Shown: positions 26,029-35,088 of the stretch, piece by piece
Layout: each line of letters begins with the position of its first letter
Position numbering within the stretch: the first letter of the stretch is position 1
NCBI RefSeq assembly: GCF_001421515.1
Contig: NZ_LMKM01000012.1
Coordinates: 19,587-83,586, forward strand
Length of the DNA: 64,000 nucleotides
From: Pedobacter sp. Leaf216
GTDB lineage: Bacteria > Bacteroidota > Bacteroidia > Sphingobacteriales > Sphingobacteriaceae
Direction of reading: 5' to 3'
Notes under the pieces: generated by a model
Told to the model about the DNA's origin: nothing
Database searches by the model: none
The model's input: only the letters and a program-made list of their open reading frames with translations
Made by a program: the position numbers and the translations under genes

Positions 26029-26820
26029 ATGAAAGGTTTTGATTTCGACTTCCTTAAAGTATCGCCAACTGATATCGTTGATATCATTTTAGTAGCCTTA
26101 TTAATTTATTACGTTTACACCCTTATCCGCAATACGCTAGCCGTTAACCTGCTCGTTGGGATGTTTATTATTACAGTTTTTTACTGGATAGTGAAAGCAT
26201 TGCACATGGAATTGTTAACCGCTATCATAGAGAAATTTATGAGTGTGGGCATTATTGCGCTGATTGTGATCTTCCACCCGGAAATTAGGCGTTTTCTTTT
26301 GCTGATAGGAAAAAATGCGTTTCTCCAGAAAAACAAAGCCTGGTGGGGTTATTTATTTGGCAGAAAGGAGATTGAAAGAAATAATTTAACACGCATAAAA
26401 CCAATTATTGATGCTTGCAAAAGCATGAAAAAAACACGTACAGGTGCATTAATCGTTTTTGTTAAATTTTACGATGAACAATTTTTCGCAAATAGCTGCG
26501 AACTTGTAGACGCTAAAATATCGAAACGTTTATTAGAAAGTATTTTCCAAAAAAACAGTCCTTTACATGACGGTGCCGTAGTGATTTCGGAAAATAAAAT
26601 TAAAAGTGCGAGTTGTATTTTGCCTTTAACGGACAATGATCAACTGCCATCACAATTTGGATTAAGGCATCGGGCAGGCATTGGTGTTTCGGAAACAACA
26701 GATGCTGTTGCTGTAATTATATCTGAAGAAACCGGAGAAATATCATATGCCAAACAAGGCAGGGTAAGAATGAATGTTTCTTTCGGGGAACTGGAGAAAT
26801 TATTAAACAAGGATTTTTAG
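26029..26820 (+). CDS. cdaA: Diadenylate cyclase CdaA (c-di-AMP synthase)
   Basis: Makes c-di-AMP from two ATP. Three N-terminal membrane segments (about 12-30, 35-53 and 60-83) are followed by the DisA_N domain. Active-site motifs are LHDGAVVIS (DGA) and FGLRHRAGIGVSE (RHR). Its length of 263 residues from the ATG at 26029 is normal for CdaA. A TTG nine bases earlier was not used. c-di-AMP controls potassium and osmotic balance and envelope homeostasis in other bacteria. No regulator such as CdaR is seen, in line with Bacteroidota. Confidence 0.95.
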   Translation: MKGFDFDFLKVSPTDIVDIILVALLIYYVYTLIRNTLAVNLLVGMFIITVFYWIVKALHMELLTAIIEKFMSVGIIALIVIFHPEIRRFLLLIGKNAFLQKNKAWWGYLFGRKEIERNNLTRIKPIIDACKSMKKTRTGALIVFVKFYDEQFFANSCELVDAKISKRLLESIFQKNSPLHDGAVVISENKIKSASCILPLTDNDQLPSQFGLRHRAGIGVSETTDAVAVIISEETGEISYAKQGRVRMNVSFGELEKLLNKDF

Positions 26821-26850
26821 CAAGCACAACTTAAGAAATTTTATTCGCAT

Positions 26851-26920
26851 CGTCACCTTGAATTCATTTCAGGATATTAATATTACCTGTAGGATGCTGA
26901 AATGATTTTAGCATGATGGC
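26851..26920. repeat. Dispersed palindrome, CGTCA-CTGAATT/TTCAG family (copy 1)
   Basis: Reads CGTCACCTTGAATTCATTTC then AGGAT, and later GATGCTGAAATGATTTTAGC then ATGATGG. The outer arms CGTCA / TGATG pair imperfectly, and each half holds its own short palindrome. Related copies are at 33211, 59109 and 63048, each at a gene end. It is downstream of cdaA. Confidence 0.65.
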
Positions 26921-26956
26921 CGCAAGACAATAAGCTAATCTTCTCCATTAAACGCA

Positions 26957-26984
26957 AAATGGTGAATGTTTCCATTCACCATTT
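26957..26984. terminator. Perfect hairpin between convergent cdaA and bacilliredoxin genes
   Basis: AAATGGTGAATG (26957-26968), loop TTTC, and CATTCACCATTT (26973-26984) give a perfect 12-base stem. The T tract is short on both strands, so it would be a weak or bidirectional terminator. Confidence 0.65.
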
Positions 26985-27040
26985 CATTATAATTTAAATA
27001 CTTTCTTATTGGTGTAACCCAATAACTGCGCAATTAATCG

Positions 27041-27451
27041 TTAGCAATATTGCTCAAAAGCTCCAATCAGGTTATCAGCAATCATTTGTGCTGGTCTGCC
27101 TTCAATCTGATGACGCTCGATCATATGTACCAATTTACCATCTTTAAATAACGCCATTGCCGGAGATGACGGAGGGAAAGGCATCATGTAATTTCTTGCC
27201 TGATCTACAGCTTCTTTTTCCATACCTGCAAATACAGTAACCAATTTATCAGGATGTTTTTCGTGTGCTGCTGCTGCTCTGGCTGCCGGACGCGCATTTG
27301 CTGCCGCACAACCACAAACCGAATTCACCACTACCAACACAGTTCCTTCGCCTTTAATCGCTTGATCTACATCTTCTGCATTTTTTAATTCTTGAAAACC
27401 TACGTTAGTTAATTCCTTACGCATTGGCTCTACTAAATATTCTGGATACAT
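27041..27451 (-). CDS. Bacilliredoxin, BrxA/BrxB (YphP) family
   Basis: A thioredoxin-fold protein with the CGC active site at C46 and C48 in NSVCGCAAANARPA, the mark of bacilliredoxins. These remove bacillithiol from proteins after oxidative stress. The 136 residues and the MPFPPSSPAMALFKDG and HMIERHQIEGR motifs fit the family. It implies that this organism uses bacillithiol or a similar thiol. A YpdA-type bacillithiol disulfide reductase, its usual recycling partner, is encoded at 60570-61535. Confidence 0.93.
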   Translation of the reverse strand: MYPEYLVEPMRKELTNVGFQELKNAEDVDQAIKGEGTVLVVVNSVCGCAAANARPAARAAAAHEKHPDKLVTVFAGMEKEAVDQARNYMMPFPPSSPAMALFKDGKLVHMIERHQIEGRPAQMIADNLIGAFEQYC

Positions 27452-27554
27452 TATCTTAGTTTTTTATTTACAATTTGAACGATACAAAAATAAGAAAATC
27501 GAATGGTATGCACCATCCGATTTATATTTTTAAGGTAAAATTAAAATGCTATTT

Positions 27555-28043
27555 TTATTGTAATCCTTTTAAAATTTCCTGCATTTTATGTGGATCGCTT
27601 AACATACCCGAGCCGAATATTACAATAATTGCAGCATAATAAAGCAATGACAAAATATTAAGGATCAGACCTATAATTGCACAAATTCTTCCGGCATTTA
27701 GATTTTTAAAGGAACTTAAACTATATGCAGCAGGGTTAACTGCATACAATGCCTTATCTTTTTTACTAAGTACCAACGCAATAATTGCAGGAATTAAGCC
27801 TAGTATACCATAACAGCAACAAAATGCTATCGAAAGAATACCTAATACAAGTACAATTGTTGAATTTGGTAGATTTTGTTGCCCGAAACCACCTCCAAAT
27901 TGCCCAAAAGGTGGCGGTTGCTGAAAAGGTGGTGGGGTTGCAGGTCCATTACCAAATGGTTGAAAAGGTGCTGGTTCCGGATTCTGACCTTTAGAAAGAT
28001 CTATTGGCTTATTTTCTTGAGGGGTTTCCTGTTCTTCTGACAT
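27555..28043 (-). CDS. CCC-motif membrane protein
   Basis: The first ~55 residues are Pro-, Gly- and Gln-rich and likely disordered (PPPFQQPPPFGQFGGGFGQQ). Two membrane segments follow, the first with FCCCYGILGLIPAIIALVL that gives the family its name, and the second near 120-145. The family is small and uncharacterised. It lies nine bases after a DUF2752 gene, which in turn overlaps a YkvA gene, so the three form one unit. The layout recalls DUF4190-type membrane proteins. Confidence 0.85.
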   Translation of the reverse strand: MSEEQETPQENKPIDLSKGQNPEPAPFQPFGNGPATPPPFQQPPPFGQFGGGFGQQNLPNSTIVLVLGILSIAFCCCYGILGLIPAIIALVLSKKDKALYAVNPAAYSLSSFKNLNAGRICAIIGLILNILSLLYYAAIIVIFGSGMLSDPHKMQEILKGLQ

Positions 28044-28051
28044 AGTTATAT

Positions 28052-28372
28052 TTAGATCAATTGGTGAGTATATATTTTGTAAATGTAATTGATTAAGATA
28101 ATTACTGCAACCCCTGCGAAAACGATTTTTATCAGCTGCGCTCCAAATTTGAAATCGAATTTGAGGTGAACGACTGTAAAAAGCACTATAAAAACCAATG
28201 GTATAGCAGCTGGGTACAACTTAAATGATGCCATTAAATCACCGCTGAACAAAGCTAGTACGGAACGCTGAAAGCCACAGCCCGGACAATCGAATCCGAA
28301 TTGCGCTTTAAAGGGGCAGGTTAATAGATGCCCGCTTAACCAATTGAAAAAGCTATGTTGCTGTTGAGCCAT
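28052..28372 (-). CDS. DUF2752 membrane protein
   Basis: A 106-residue protein with the DUF2752 motif CPFKAQFGFDCPGCGFQRSV (cysteine pairs near 18-32), then LALFSGDL and two membrane segments. Function is unknown; the cysteines may bind metal or form disulfides. Its first 21 bases overlap the end of the YkvA gene, which indicates translational coupling. A CCC-motif membrane protein gene is directly downstream; this pairing is common in Bacteroidota. Confidence 0.87.
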   Translation of the reverse strand: MAQQQHSFFNWLSGHLLTCPFKAQFGFDCPGCGFQRSVLALFSGDLMASFKLYPAAIPLVFIVLFTVVHLKFDFKFGAQLIKIVFAGVAVIILINYIYKIYTHQLI

Positions 28373-28787
28373 CTATATTGCCAATAACCTTGATCTGCGC
28401 TTCTTTCCACGCTTTATATTTTTCCAAATCCTTAACAACCTGTCTGTAAACAAGGTTTAAAATGTAAATGTCATCAACAAAACCCAATACTGGCACGAAA
28501 TCAGGAATCACATCTATAGGCGATAAAAAATAAACCAATCCGCCCAGGATGGCTATAATTGATCTTTTTGGAATTTCCGTATAATCGCCATTTACATAGT
28601 CTTTAGATACTGCAAATAAGAGCACTAGCTTAGACCATACTCCTTCGAGATCACCTTTATTGGTTACCGCTTTTCCTAAGGCATCTTTAATGGTATTGCT
28701 CGCCTTGGTTTTATCATTTAAGATTAGCGAAGCTTTACTTTCTGACTTTTTAAAGAAACCCAATATTTTTTCCCTGTTCAATTTCAT
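28353..28787 (-). CDS. YkvA-family (DUF1232) protein
   Basis: The C-terminal half carries the DUF1232 pattern LGGLVYFLSPIDVIPDFVPV followed by LGFVDDIYILN, which probably forms a membrane-associated helical hairpin. The N-terminal ~65 residues are basic and polar. No biochemical role is known for the family. The 144-residue protein is encoded first in a three-gene unit (YkvA, DUF2752, CCC-motif protein). The overlap with the next gene is 20 bases. Confidence 0.87.
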   Translation of the reverse strand: MKLNREKILGFFKKSESKASLILNDKTKASNTIKDALGKAVTNKGDLEGVWSKLVLLFAVSKDYVNGDYTEIPKRSIIAILGGLVYFLSPIDVIPDFVPVLGFVDDIYILNLVYRQVVKDLEKYKAWKEAQIKVIGNIDGSTAT

Positions 28788-28805
28788 AGTTAATCGTATT
28801 ACAAA

Positions 28806-29690
28806 TTAACGGCCAAAAGCATCATAATTGTCTTCAGCATATTTAGTAAAGCGATCCAACAACTTTATATTTTTGTTTTCTATTGCTGTTAGATCATTAT
28901 CCACATTATTTTTAACGGGTACATACCACTCCACAGGATCAAAGAAATTTCTGAAAGTTTGTTTTTTAAAAGCATAACCATGTCTGGCAAAGATGGTATT
29001 TTTGATAATCTGCAAATCTAATTTTCTTAAATTTTTTAACTCATTTTCACTAAGTAAGGTGGTTGAGGCGTTTAATTTAAAAATCTGATCGGAGGCACTC
29101 CTGTAAAAAGTATTTGCGCTCAATGAATCAATGGTTCCATCTTCAAGTGTATCTATACTTTTAACCATTTTTTGCTCGCTCCAGTCTACATATTCCATTT
29201 CTGTTGGCAACATACGACCTGCATTATATTCGAAAGCTTTTTTCAGTAGTTTAAATTCTTTTTCAGGCCATTTTAATTCTTTTTTGTATGCATTCCATTT
29301 GCCGATCAGCGTATCGCCAACGAGGGTAATTTCAAATTTTCCATCATATTTATCTGTGCCGGGTTCATCAAGCACAAAAGTAATTTTGCTTCCGTTTTCG
29401 GATAATTTGCCCAACAAAGGGCGGCTGTTGCCAGAAACTACGCTTTGCGCAATCACCGTATCTTTTGTTATTCTTTTAATATTGATATTCAGCTTTTTAA
29501 CAGCATCTCCCATGTCTCCTTCATACTCCAATTCATCCGCTGTATAAAAATTACCTACCCAAAAACCATAAAGTTCTTTGTGGATTTCCTGTTGTGCAAT
29601 GCCAGATGGTTTTTCTTTTTTAGTTTTTTTAGTATCTCTGCAAGAAAGCATCAAAAAAGGGATGAGCGCGAATAATAAGATTTTTTTCAT
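28806..29690 (-). CDS. YARHG-domain lipoprotein
   Basis: A lipoprotein signal (MKKILLFALIPFLMLSC, with the cysteine at residue 17) places it at a membrane surface. The middle part resembles a beta-rich domain (YGFWVGNFY... and LVGDTLIGKWNAYKKELKW). The C terminus holds a YARHG domain: LQIIKNTIFARHGYAFKKQT followed by FRNFFDPVEWYVP. YARHG domains are extracellular and of unknown ligand. The gene lies 18 bases upstream of YkvA on the same strand. The protein is probably a cell-envelope component. Confidence 0.87.
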   Translation of the reverse strand: MKKILLFALIPFLMLSCRDTKKTKKEKPSGIAQQEIHKELYGFWVGNFYTADELEYEGDMGDAVKKLNINIKRITKDTVIAQSVVSGNSRPLLGKLSENGSKITFVLDEPGTDKYDGKFEITLVGDTLIGKWNAYKKELKWPEKEFKLLKKAFEYNAGRMLPTEMEYVDWSEQKMVKSIDTLEDGTIDSLSANTFYRSASDQIFKLNASTTLLSENELKNLRKLDLQIIKNTIFARHGYAFKKQTFRNFFDPVEWYVPVKNNVDNDLTAIENKNIKLLDRFTKYAEDNYDAFGR

Positions 29691-29706
29691 AATTAATGTA
29701 ACTGTT

Positions 29707-30339
29707 TCAGCGGGTAAATGTTTTGTGTTTAATCAGCCATTCAGCGATCAATAAATTGGGTATCCAGCCCAACCAGGCAATAATCTGATAAACATCCATT
29801 GGGGCTGGATGAAATAAATATACTAAAATAACTTTCCACAGCCTTAAGGTAATGGCAGAAGTAGCTAAAGCAAAGCTACGGTACATAAATTTTTTATGGT
29901 TTGTTATTTTCTTTTTTATAATAAGCAGAAGGGCTTTTAAAGTGAACCAAAACCACAGCACGCCCAAAATTATAAACGAGGTTTTAGCCATTAACCCTCC
30001 ATTGGCAAAACAGCCAATAAAAATGCCTGATGGTGCTGCAAGCAACAATACTAAACTTACATACAAATAGCCCAACCACCTATGCACTTTTGGATAGCTT
30101 GCTAAAATGTTTTTATTAAACTGAGTAAAACCAGCCAGCAGTACAAATATTGCACTGTAAACGTGGAGGTAAAATATAGGGAGGTAAATTTTAATGCCGG
30201 ATACTTCGGTTTGTTTAATTTGAAGAAAAGATACTTCGCTATTGAAAGGGATGTAGCGCAAGGTAAGCTGCAGCATTAAAATAAAAAAATAGGAAAAAAA
30301 TAATAGCCAGGCCAACCACTTATAGCTAATGTTTTTCAT
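29707..30339 (-). CDS. DUF2306-like membrane protein
   Basis: About six hydrophobic segments in 210 residues, with HVYSAIFVLLAGFTQF, YPKVHRWLGYLYV, KKITNHKKFMYRSFALATSA and IAWLGWIPNLLIAEW. The paired histidines H (in KVHRWLG) and H (in NHKKFMYR) match the pattern seen in DUF2306 and related cytochrome-like membrane proteins, which could bind haem. Function is unknown. It lies upstream of the YARHG lipoprotein gene with a 16-base gap. Confidence 0.8.
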   Translation of the reverse strand: MKNISYKWLAWLLFFSYFFILMLQLTLRYIPFNSEVSFLQIKQTEVSGIKIYLPIFYLHVYSAIFVLLAGFTQFNKNILASYPKVHRWLGYLYVSLVLLLAAPSGIFIGCFANGGLMAKTSFIILGVLWFWFTLKALLLIIKKKITNHKKFMYRSFALATSAITLRLWKVILVYLFHPAPMDVYQIIAWLGWIPNLLIAEWLIKHKTFTR

Positions 30340-30404
30340 TTATTTTTTATTGAACAGTAAAAGTAGTTTTTTATCAAATGGAATGGCCACCAATTGTGCG
30401 TTTA

Positions 30405-30518
30405 CTACATCATCTTAGCTTCAAAATATCCTCCAATTAATGCATCGAAAATTACCCTGTATTTTGATTTTTTAGGAATTGAAACAAGAAGTACATTTGT
30501 ATCAAGTACAACTTTCAT
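30405..30518 (-). pseudogene. Truncated PIN-domain toxin gene
   Basis: Starts MKVVLDTNVLLVSIPKKSKY followed by RVIFDALIGGYFEAKMM and two stops. VVLDTNVLL is the first strand of a PIN ribonuclease with its catalytic Asp, and YRVIFDALIGGYFE fits COG1569-type toxins. Full toxins run to about 130-140 residues. Here only 37 remain, so three of the four acidic residues of the active site are lost. It starts five bases after an intact antitoxin gene. It is probably inactive. Confidence 0.75.
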
Positions 30519-30523
30519 GAATG

Positions 30524-30739
30524 TTATTTTTTCCTTAAATGCTCATTTTTCCAGGATTCAATTGTATTTTCATCCCAATAATTATCATCCCAGAGTTTGT
30601 CCTTTTCATCAGATGCAGATTTAGCAAAATATTTTGCTAACATTTCTTTGATATCATTCAGCTGAGCATCGGGCAAATTATATTGAAATAATTTTAATAG
30701 TTCTAATTGAACATTTGTTAATTTCCCCGTAGCTTCCAT
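30524..30739 (-). CDS. Antitoxin partner of the truncated PIN toxin (orphan)
   Basis: A 71-residue acidic protein with a helical N-terminal part (LTNVQLELLKLFQYNLPDAQ), LNDIKEMLAKYFAKSASDEK in the middle, and a C-terminal DNYWDENTIESWKNEHLR tail that would wrap the toxin. Such proteins are encoded directly before COG1569-type PIN toxins in Bacteroidota. The reading frame is intact while the toxin is cut, so it may now act as an orphan that neutralises related toxins, or may simply be drifting. Confidence 0.75.
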   Translation of the reverse strand: MEATGKLTNVQLELLKLFQYNLPDAQLNDIKEMLAKYFAKSASDEKDKLWDDNYWDENTIESWKNEHLRKK

Positions 30740-30780
30740 TTTTTTCTATTTGAACCAAAACAAATATAATCAATATTATT

Positions 30781-32298
30781 TTATGATGATTTCATCATTT
30801 CCAATATATCATCTACATATTTACGCTCATTGGCCAGCCGTGGTACTTTATGCTGTCCGCCCAGTTTATCTTTCGCCTTTAACCAGTTATAAAATGTGTT
30901 TGAAGGGGCATTGTGCACTTTAGGACGGGCCAAGGCCATATCTTTAAAACGTTTGGCATCATAATCAGAATTCACCTCACGCAGTGTATTGTCCATAACA
31001 TCTACAAACTTCTCAAAATCGTTCGGCTGTTTATCAAACTCAATAATCCATTCGTGTCCGCCAGCTTTTTCATTTTTGAAATAAATCGGTCCGGCAGTAT
31101 AATCCTTTATTTCAGCACCAGTTTCCTGGCAAGCTTTGGTTAAAGCCTGTTCTGCATTGTCGATTATGACTTCTTCACCAAAGGCATTAATAAAGTGTTT
31201 GGTTCGGCCGGTAATTTTAATGCGGTAAGGCGAAAGCGAAGTAAATTGGATGGTATCACCAATCATATAGCGCCATAAGCCACCGTTAGTCGAAATTACA
31301 ATGGCGTAATTTTTATGCAGTTCTACTTCTCCCAATAATAATGCTTTAGGGCTTTCTTCGCCTATATTTTCAAGCGGAATAAATTCATAGAAAATTCCAT
31401 AATCAAGCATTAACAACATTTCTTCTGAATGATCCTGATCCTGGATACCAAAAAAACCTTCTGATGCGTTATAGGTTTCGAGGTAATACATCTCATCGGA
31501 TGGAATAAGTTGTTTAAACTGCTCGCGGTATGGTGCAAAGTTTACCGCACCATGAATGTACAATTCGAGGTTTGGCCAAACTTCTAGCAAGTTCTGTTTT
31601 CCGGTGAGTTCGAGGACTTTTTTGGCCAATACGATGGTCCATGTAGGCACACCAGAAATGCTGGTTACGTTTTCATTGATGGTAGCTTCAGCCATTCTAT
31701 CCATCTTGATTTCATAATTATCCATCAATGCGATAGACATATCGGGCGTGCGGTAATATTCGGCCCAGATGGGTAAATTTTTGATTAGCACCGCCGATAA
31801 ATCACCATAAAAACAATCTTCATTTAACTGGTTTACCTGGTGACTTCCTCCTAAAACCAAACCTTTACCGGTAAACATTTGGTTATCAGGACGGTTATTG
31901 CAGTATATAGAAAGCATATCCTTACCACCTTTAAAATGGCATTCTTCCAACGATTCCTGCGAAACCGGGATAAATTTACTCCTATCGCTAGTGGTACCAG
32001 ATGATTTTGCAAACCACTTGATATCAGATGGCCATAGAATATTCTGTTCGCCATTGAGCATACGCTCAATATACGGCTTTAAAGTATCGTAATTTTGAAT
32101 TGGAATACGCTCCTGGAATTGCTGAGGTGTTAAAATCGTTTTATAATCGTATAGTTTGCCCCATTCTGTATTTTCTGCACTATCGATTAAAGTATGAAAC
32201 CACTCTTCCTGAACGTCGTGCGGATACTTCATAAAAAGCTCGATCTGATGGATCCGCTTTTTCATTAACCAGGTAAAAATTGAATTTACAAATGCCAT
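30781..32298 (-). CDS. GH3 auxin-responsive-promoter family protein
   Basis: A bacterial member of the GH3 acyl-adenylating family (ANL-like fold). The ATP loop is KSSGTTSDRSKFIPVS, followed by the central YNASEGFFGIQ and LRYMIGDTIQFTS-like (here WRYMIGDTIQFTS) motifs, and then ITGRTKHFINAFGEEVI. Plant members link amino acids to hormones, whereas the bacterial substrate is unknown. I chose the ATG at 32298 (505 residues); an upstream ATG at 32328 adds ten residues with no family match. It stands alone on the strand. Confidence 0.9.
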   Translation of the reverse strand: MAFVNSIFTWLMKKRIHQIELFMKYPHDVQEEWFHTLIDSAENTEWGKLYDYKTILTPQQFQERIPIQNYDTLKPYIERMLNGEQNILWPSDIKWFAKSSGTTSDRSKFIPVSQESLEECHFKGGKDMLSIYCNNRPDNQMFTGKGLVLGGSHQVNQLNEDCFYGDLSAVLIKNLPIWAEYYRTPDMSIALMDNYEIKMDRMAEATINENVTSISGVPTWTIVLAKKVLELTGKQNLLEVWPNLELYIHGAVNFAPYREQFKQLIPSDEMYYLETYNASEGFFGIQDQDHSEEMLLMLDYGIFYEFIPLENIGEESPKALLLGEVELHKNYAIVISTNGGLWRYMIGDTIQFTSLSPYRIKITGRTKHFINAFGEEVIIDNAEQALTKACQETGAEIKDYTAGPIYFKNEKAGGHEWIIEFDKQPNDFEKFVDVMDNTLREVNSDYDAKRFKDMALARPKVHNAPSNTFYNWLKAKDKLGGQHKVPRLANERKYVDDILEMMKSS

Positions 32299-32323
32299 AT
32301 CAAAAAATAAACAGCTGACTTTT

Positions 32324-32423
32324 ACCACAGATGTTGACAGATAAACACGGATATTGTCGTTTTTGTTGGAACGATAATAAAATCTCTATACCTGAAAGCA
32401 ATTGATCTGTGTTAAGCATCTTT
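32324..32423. repeat. Intergenic inverted repeat ACCACAGAT ... ATCTGTG
   Basis: The left arm ACCACAGATGTTGACAGATA and the right arm GATCTGTGTTAAGCATC (32404-32420) are inverted imperfect copies around about 60 bases. This recalls the ACCGCAAAG...CTTTGCGGT palindromes at 37301, 44801, 45861 and 50073 in design but has its own sequence. It lies between lptB and the GH3 gene. Confidence 0.45.
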
Positions 32424-32456
32424 AAGCCCAAAAACCGGGACAAGAATTGGTTAGAA

Positions 32457-33197
32457 TTAAACATCAAATTTTTTACGTTTCAGCACAAAATTCGATCCAA
32501 GATAAACCTTTCTTACCATTTCGTTTTCAGCTAAAACCTCCGGAACGCCTTGTTCTAAAATTTTACCTTCGAAAAGCAGGTAGGCGCGATCGGTAATTGA
32601 TAGTGTTTCCTGCACATTGTGATCGGTAATGAGGATACCGATATTTTTATGTTTCAGTTTGGCAACAATACTCTGAATTTCTTCTACCGCAATCGGATCT
32701 ACCCCGGCAAAAGGCTCATCCAATAAAATAAAGTTAGGATTTGCAGCCAAAGCACGCGCAATTTCGGTACGCCGACGCTCGCCACCTGATAATAAATCGC
32801 CACGGTTTTTACGCACCTTGTGTAAACTAAATTCGTTAATCAGTTCTTCAAGCTTATCGCGTTGTTCCTCCTTGCTCATTTTGCTCATTTCCAAAATGGC
32901 TAGAATATTGTCTTCAACGGTAAGCTTTCTGAAAACGGAGGCTTCCTGGGCAAGATAGCCAATTCCTTTTTGCGCCCGGCGATACATTGGATCTTCTGTA
33001 ATGTCTTCTTCTTCCAGGAAAATACGGCCTTCATTTGGTTTAATCAAACCTACAATCATGTAAAAAGAAGTTGTTTTTCCGGCACCGTTTGGACCGAGAA
33101 GACCAACGATTTCTCCCTGACTAACGTTGAAAGAAACATTATTAACAACAGTACGCTGCTTATATTTTTTAACCAGATTTTCGGCTTTTAATATCAT
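32457..33197 (-). CDS. lptB: LPS export ABC transporter ATP-binding protein
   Basis: The cytoplasmic ATPase of the Lpt machine, which extracts LPS from the inner membrane with LptFG. Walker A is GPNGAGKTT (about 35-43), the Q-loop [15 protein letters not shown], the signature [16 protein letters not shown] and Walker [24 protein letters not shown] and FVLKRKKFD fit LptB. Its 246 residues are normal. LptC, LptF and LptG are not in the window. It lies downstream of recJ and a dispersed palindrome on the same strand. Confidence 0.94.
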   Translation of the reverse strand: MILKAENLVKKYKQRTVVNNVSFNVSQGEIVGLLGPNGAGKTTSFYMIVGLIKPNEGRIFLEEEDITEDPMYRRAQKGIGYLAQEASVFRKLTVEDNILAILEMSKMSKEEQRDKLEELINEFSLHKVRKNRGDLLSGGERRRTEIARALAANPNFILLDEPFAGVDPIAVEEIQSIVAKLKHKNIGILITDHNVQETLSITDRAYLLFEGKILEQGVPEVLAENEMVRKVYLGSNFVLKRKKFDV

Positions 33198-33210
33198 ATA
33201 TAGATCGATC

Positions 33211-33273
33211 CGTCATCCTGAATTTAGTTCAGGATCTTTCTTACTAGATGCTGAAACAAGTACAGCATGACGG
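33211..33273. repeat. Dispersed palindrome, CGTCA-CTGAATT/TTCAG family (copy 2)
   Basis: CGTCATCCTGAATTTAGTTC then AGGAT is a hairpin, followed by AGATGCTGAAACAAGTACAG then CATGACGG. The outer arms CGTCAT / ATGACG are a perfect inverted pair. It lies between recJ and lptB, just upstream of lptB, so it may cut read-through. Confidence 0.75.
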
Positions 33274-33285
33274 TTTATTTTAAAA

Positions 33286-34986
33286 TTAATTAACTTTTAT
33301 TCCTTTAATGTTTAACTGCAAACGTTTCTTATCGCGCCAAACATTCTCTTCTAACGTATAACAAACAGAAAATGGTACTCTTGGTTGCAAAAGGTTTTGA
33401 AATTCTGCCAATCCGAACGCAATGCCTTCAAAAATAGGCGAATTTTGTTGTTTTATATTAATTTTTAGATGATTTTGACCAACTGCCATGGCATGTTGCG
33501 CAAGGTATACATTATGGGTAACAAATATCGGCGCCATATTCTCTGGTCCGAAGGGGCCCATTTGAGATAATACCCTAAAAAACTTACCATCAATCTGTGC
33601 CAGTTCAATTTCGGCATCAATCCTGATCATTGGCGTAAGTAACTCTTCTGTAATACTTGCAGATACAATTTCTTCAAACTTATCGGCAAAAGCATTTACA
33701 TTATCCTGTTGCATGGTTAAGCCGGCAGCAAATTTATGCCCTCCATACTGATCCAATAAGTGGGCACAACCACTTAAGGCTTCATATAAATCGAAGCCCA
33801 CCACCGATCGGCAAGAGCCTGCAACATGGCCGTTTGATTTTGTTAATACAATGGTAGGCCGGTAATATTTTTCAGTTAAACGCGATGCTACAATCCCGAT
33901 TACTCCTTTATGCCAGTTTTCGTTAAATACAACCGTTGTTTTTTTGTTGATCAGGATATCACTTTCACCAATCAGTGCCAAGGCTTCTCGCGTGATGTCC
34001 TGATCGTATGTTTTTCGCTCTGTATTTTTCAGATTGATAAGTTCGCTCTGCTCTAATGCATTTCCATCTACCTGGCAAAGCAACATGGCTACGGCATGCT
34101 TGGCATGATCTATCCTCCCGGCGGCATTAATCCGCGGACCTAAGGTAAATACTACATCAGTAATGCTGTAATTTTCAGTTTTGCCAGAAACTTCCATCAG
34201 GGCACGTAAACCTTCGCATGGATTGGAGTTTAATTTTTTTAATCCGTAGTATGCTAAAATTCTGTTCTCGCCAACAACCGGAACAATATCAGCTGCAATA
34301 CTCACCATTACCAGATCTAAATATTGCAGATAAGTTTCTTTTGGGAGCTGATGTTTTTGTGCGTAGGCCTGTGCAAGTTTAAAACCGATGCCGCAACCGG
34401 CCAATTCTTTAAAAGGATATGGACAATCTGATCGTTTAGGATCTAAAACCGCAATGGCCTGAGGCAATTCATCTCCAGGTAAATGGTGATCACAGATAAT
34501 AAAATCGACTCCTAAAGTATTGGCATAATCAATTTTATCGATAGATTTTATTCCACAATCCAATGCAATAATTAGTGAAAATCCGTTTTCACTTGCGTAA
34601 TCAATACCTGTTGTAGAAATGCCATAACCCTCTAAATAGCGATCTGGAATATAATATTCTATATTTTTTGTAAGCTGAGAGAAGAAACTGAAGGCAAGGG
34701 CAACTGAGGTTGTACCATCTACATCGTAATCGCCGTAAATCAATATTTTTTCGTGGGTTGCCAATGCGGTTTCGATACGGGCAATAGCAACATCCATATC
34801 CTTCATGATAAAAGGATCGTGAAGATGATCAAGATCTGGCCTGAAAAAATCTTTCGCCTGATCGAAATCACAAATATTACGCTGCACGAGAATCTTTGCA
34901 AGTGAGCGGTCTATGTTAAGTTGTTCTGCTATTTTTGTTACTGTATCATCGTTACAATCTGATGCCAGCACCCATCTTTTTTCCAT
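33286..34986 (-). CDS. recJ: Single-stranded-DNA-specific exonuclease RecJ
   Basis: A 5'-3' single-strand exonuclease used in recombination and mismatch repair. The DHH-domain motifs are GDYDVDGTTS (D86, D88, D90), CDHHLPGD and the DHHA1 domain with GGHKFAAGL. It has 566 residues, full length. The metal-binding ALDCGIKS motif is also present. It is monocistronic or co-transcribed with lptB, since a palindrome lies between them. Confidence 0.95.
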   Translation of the reverse strand: MEKRWVLASDCNDDTVTKIAEQLNIDRSLAKILVQRNICDFDQAKDFFRPDLDHLHDPFIMKDMDVAIARIETALATHEKILIYGDYDVDGTTSVALAFSFFSQLTKNIEYYIPDRYLEGYGISTTGIDYASENGFSLIIALDCGIKSIDKIDYANTLGVDFIICDHHLPGDELPQAIAVLDPKRSDCPYPFKELAGCGIGFKLAQAYAQKHQLPKETYLQYLDLVMVSIAADIVPVVGENRILAYYGLKKLNSNPCEGLRALMEVSGKTENYSITDVVFTLGPRINAAGRIDHAKHAVAMLLCQVDGNALEQSELINLKNTERKTYDQDITREALALIGESDILINKKTTVVFNENWHKGVIGIVASRLTEKYYRPTIVLTKSNGHVAGSCRSVVGFDLYEALSGCAHLLDQYGGHKFAAGLTMQQDNVNAFADKFEEIVSASITEELLTPMIRIDAEIELAQIDGKFFRVLSQMGPFGPENMAPIFVTHNVYLAQHAMAVGQNHLKINIKQQNSPIFEGIAFGLAEFQNLLQPRVPFSVCYTLEENVWRDKKRLQLNIKGIKVN

Positions 34987-35088
34987 TTAAGTTTATCTCC
35001 GAACAGTAAATATACATTTTAATTGGATATGATGGCGGTAATGTTAGTTGAGCAATAAACAAGGCCTTCATTAACAAAAAATTAAATT

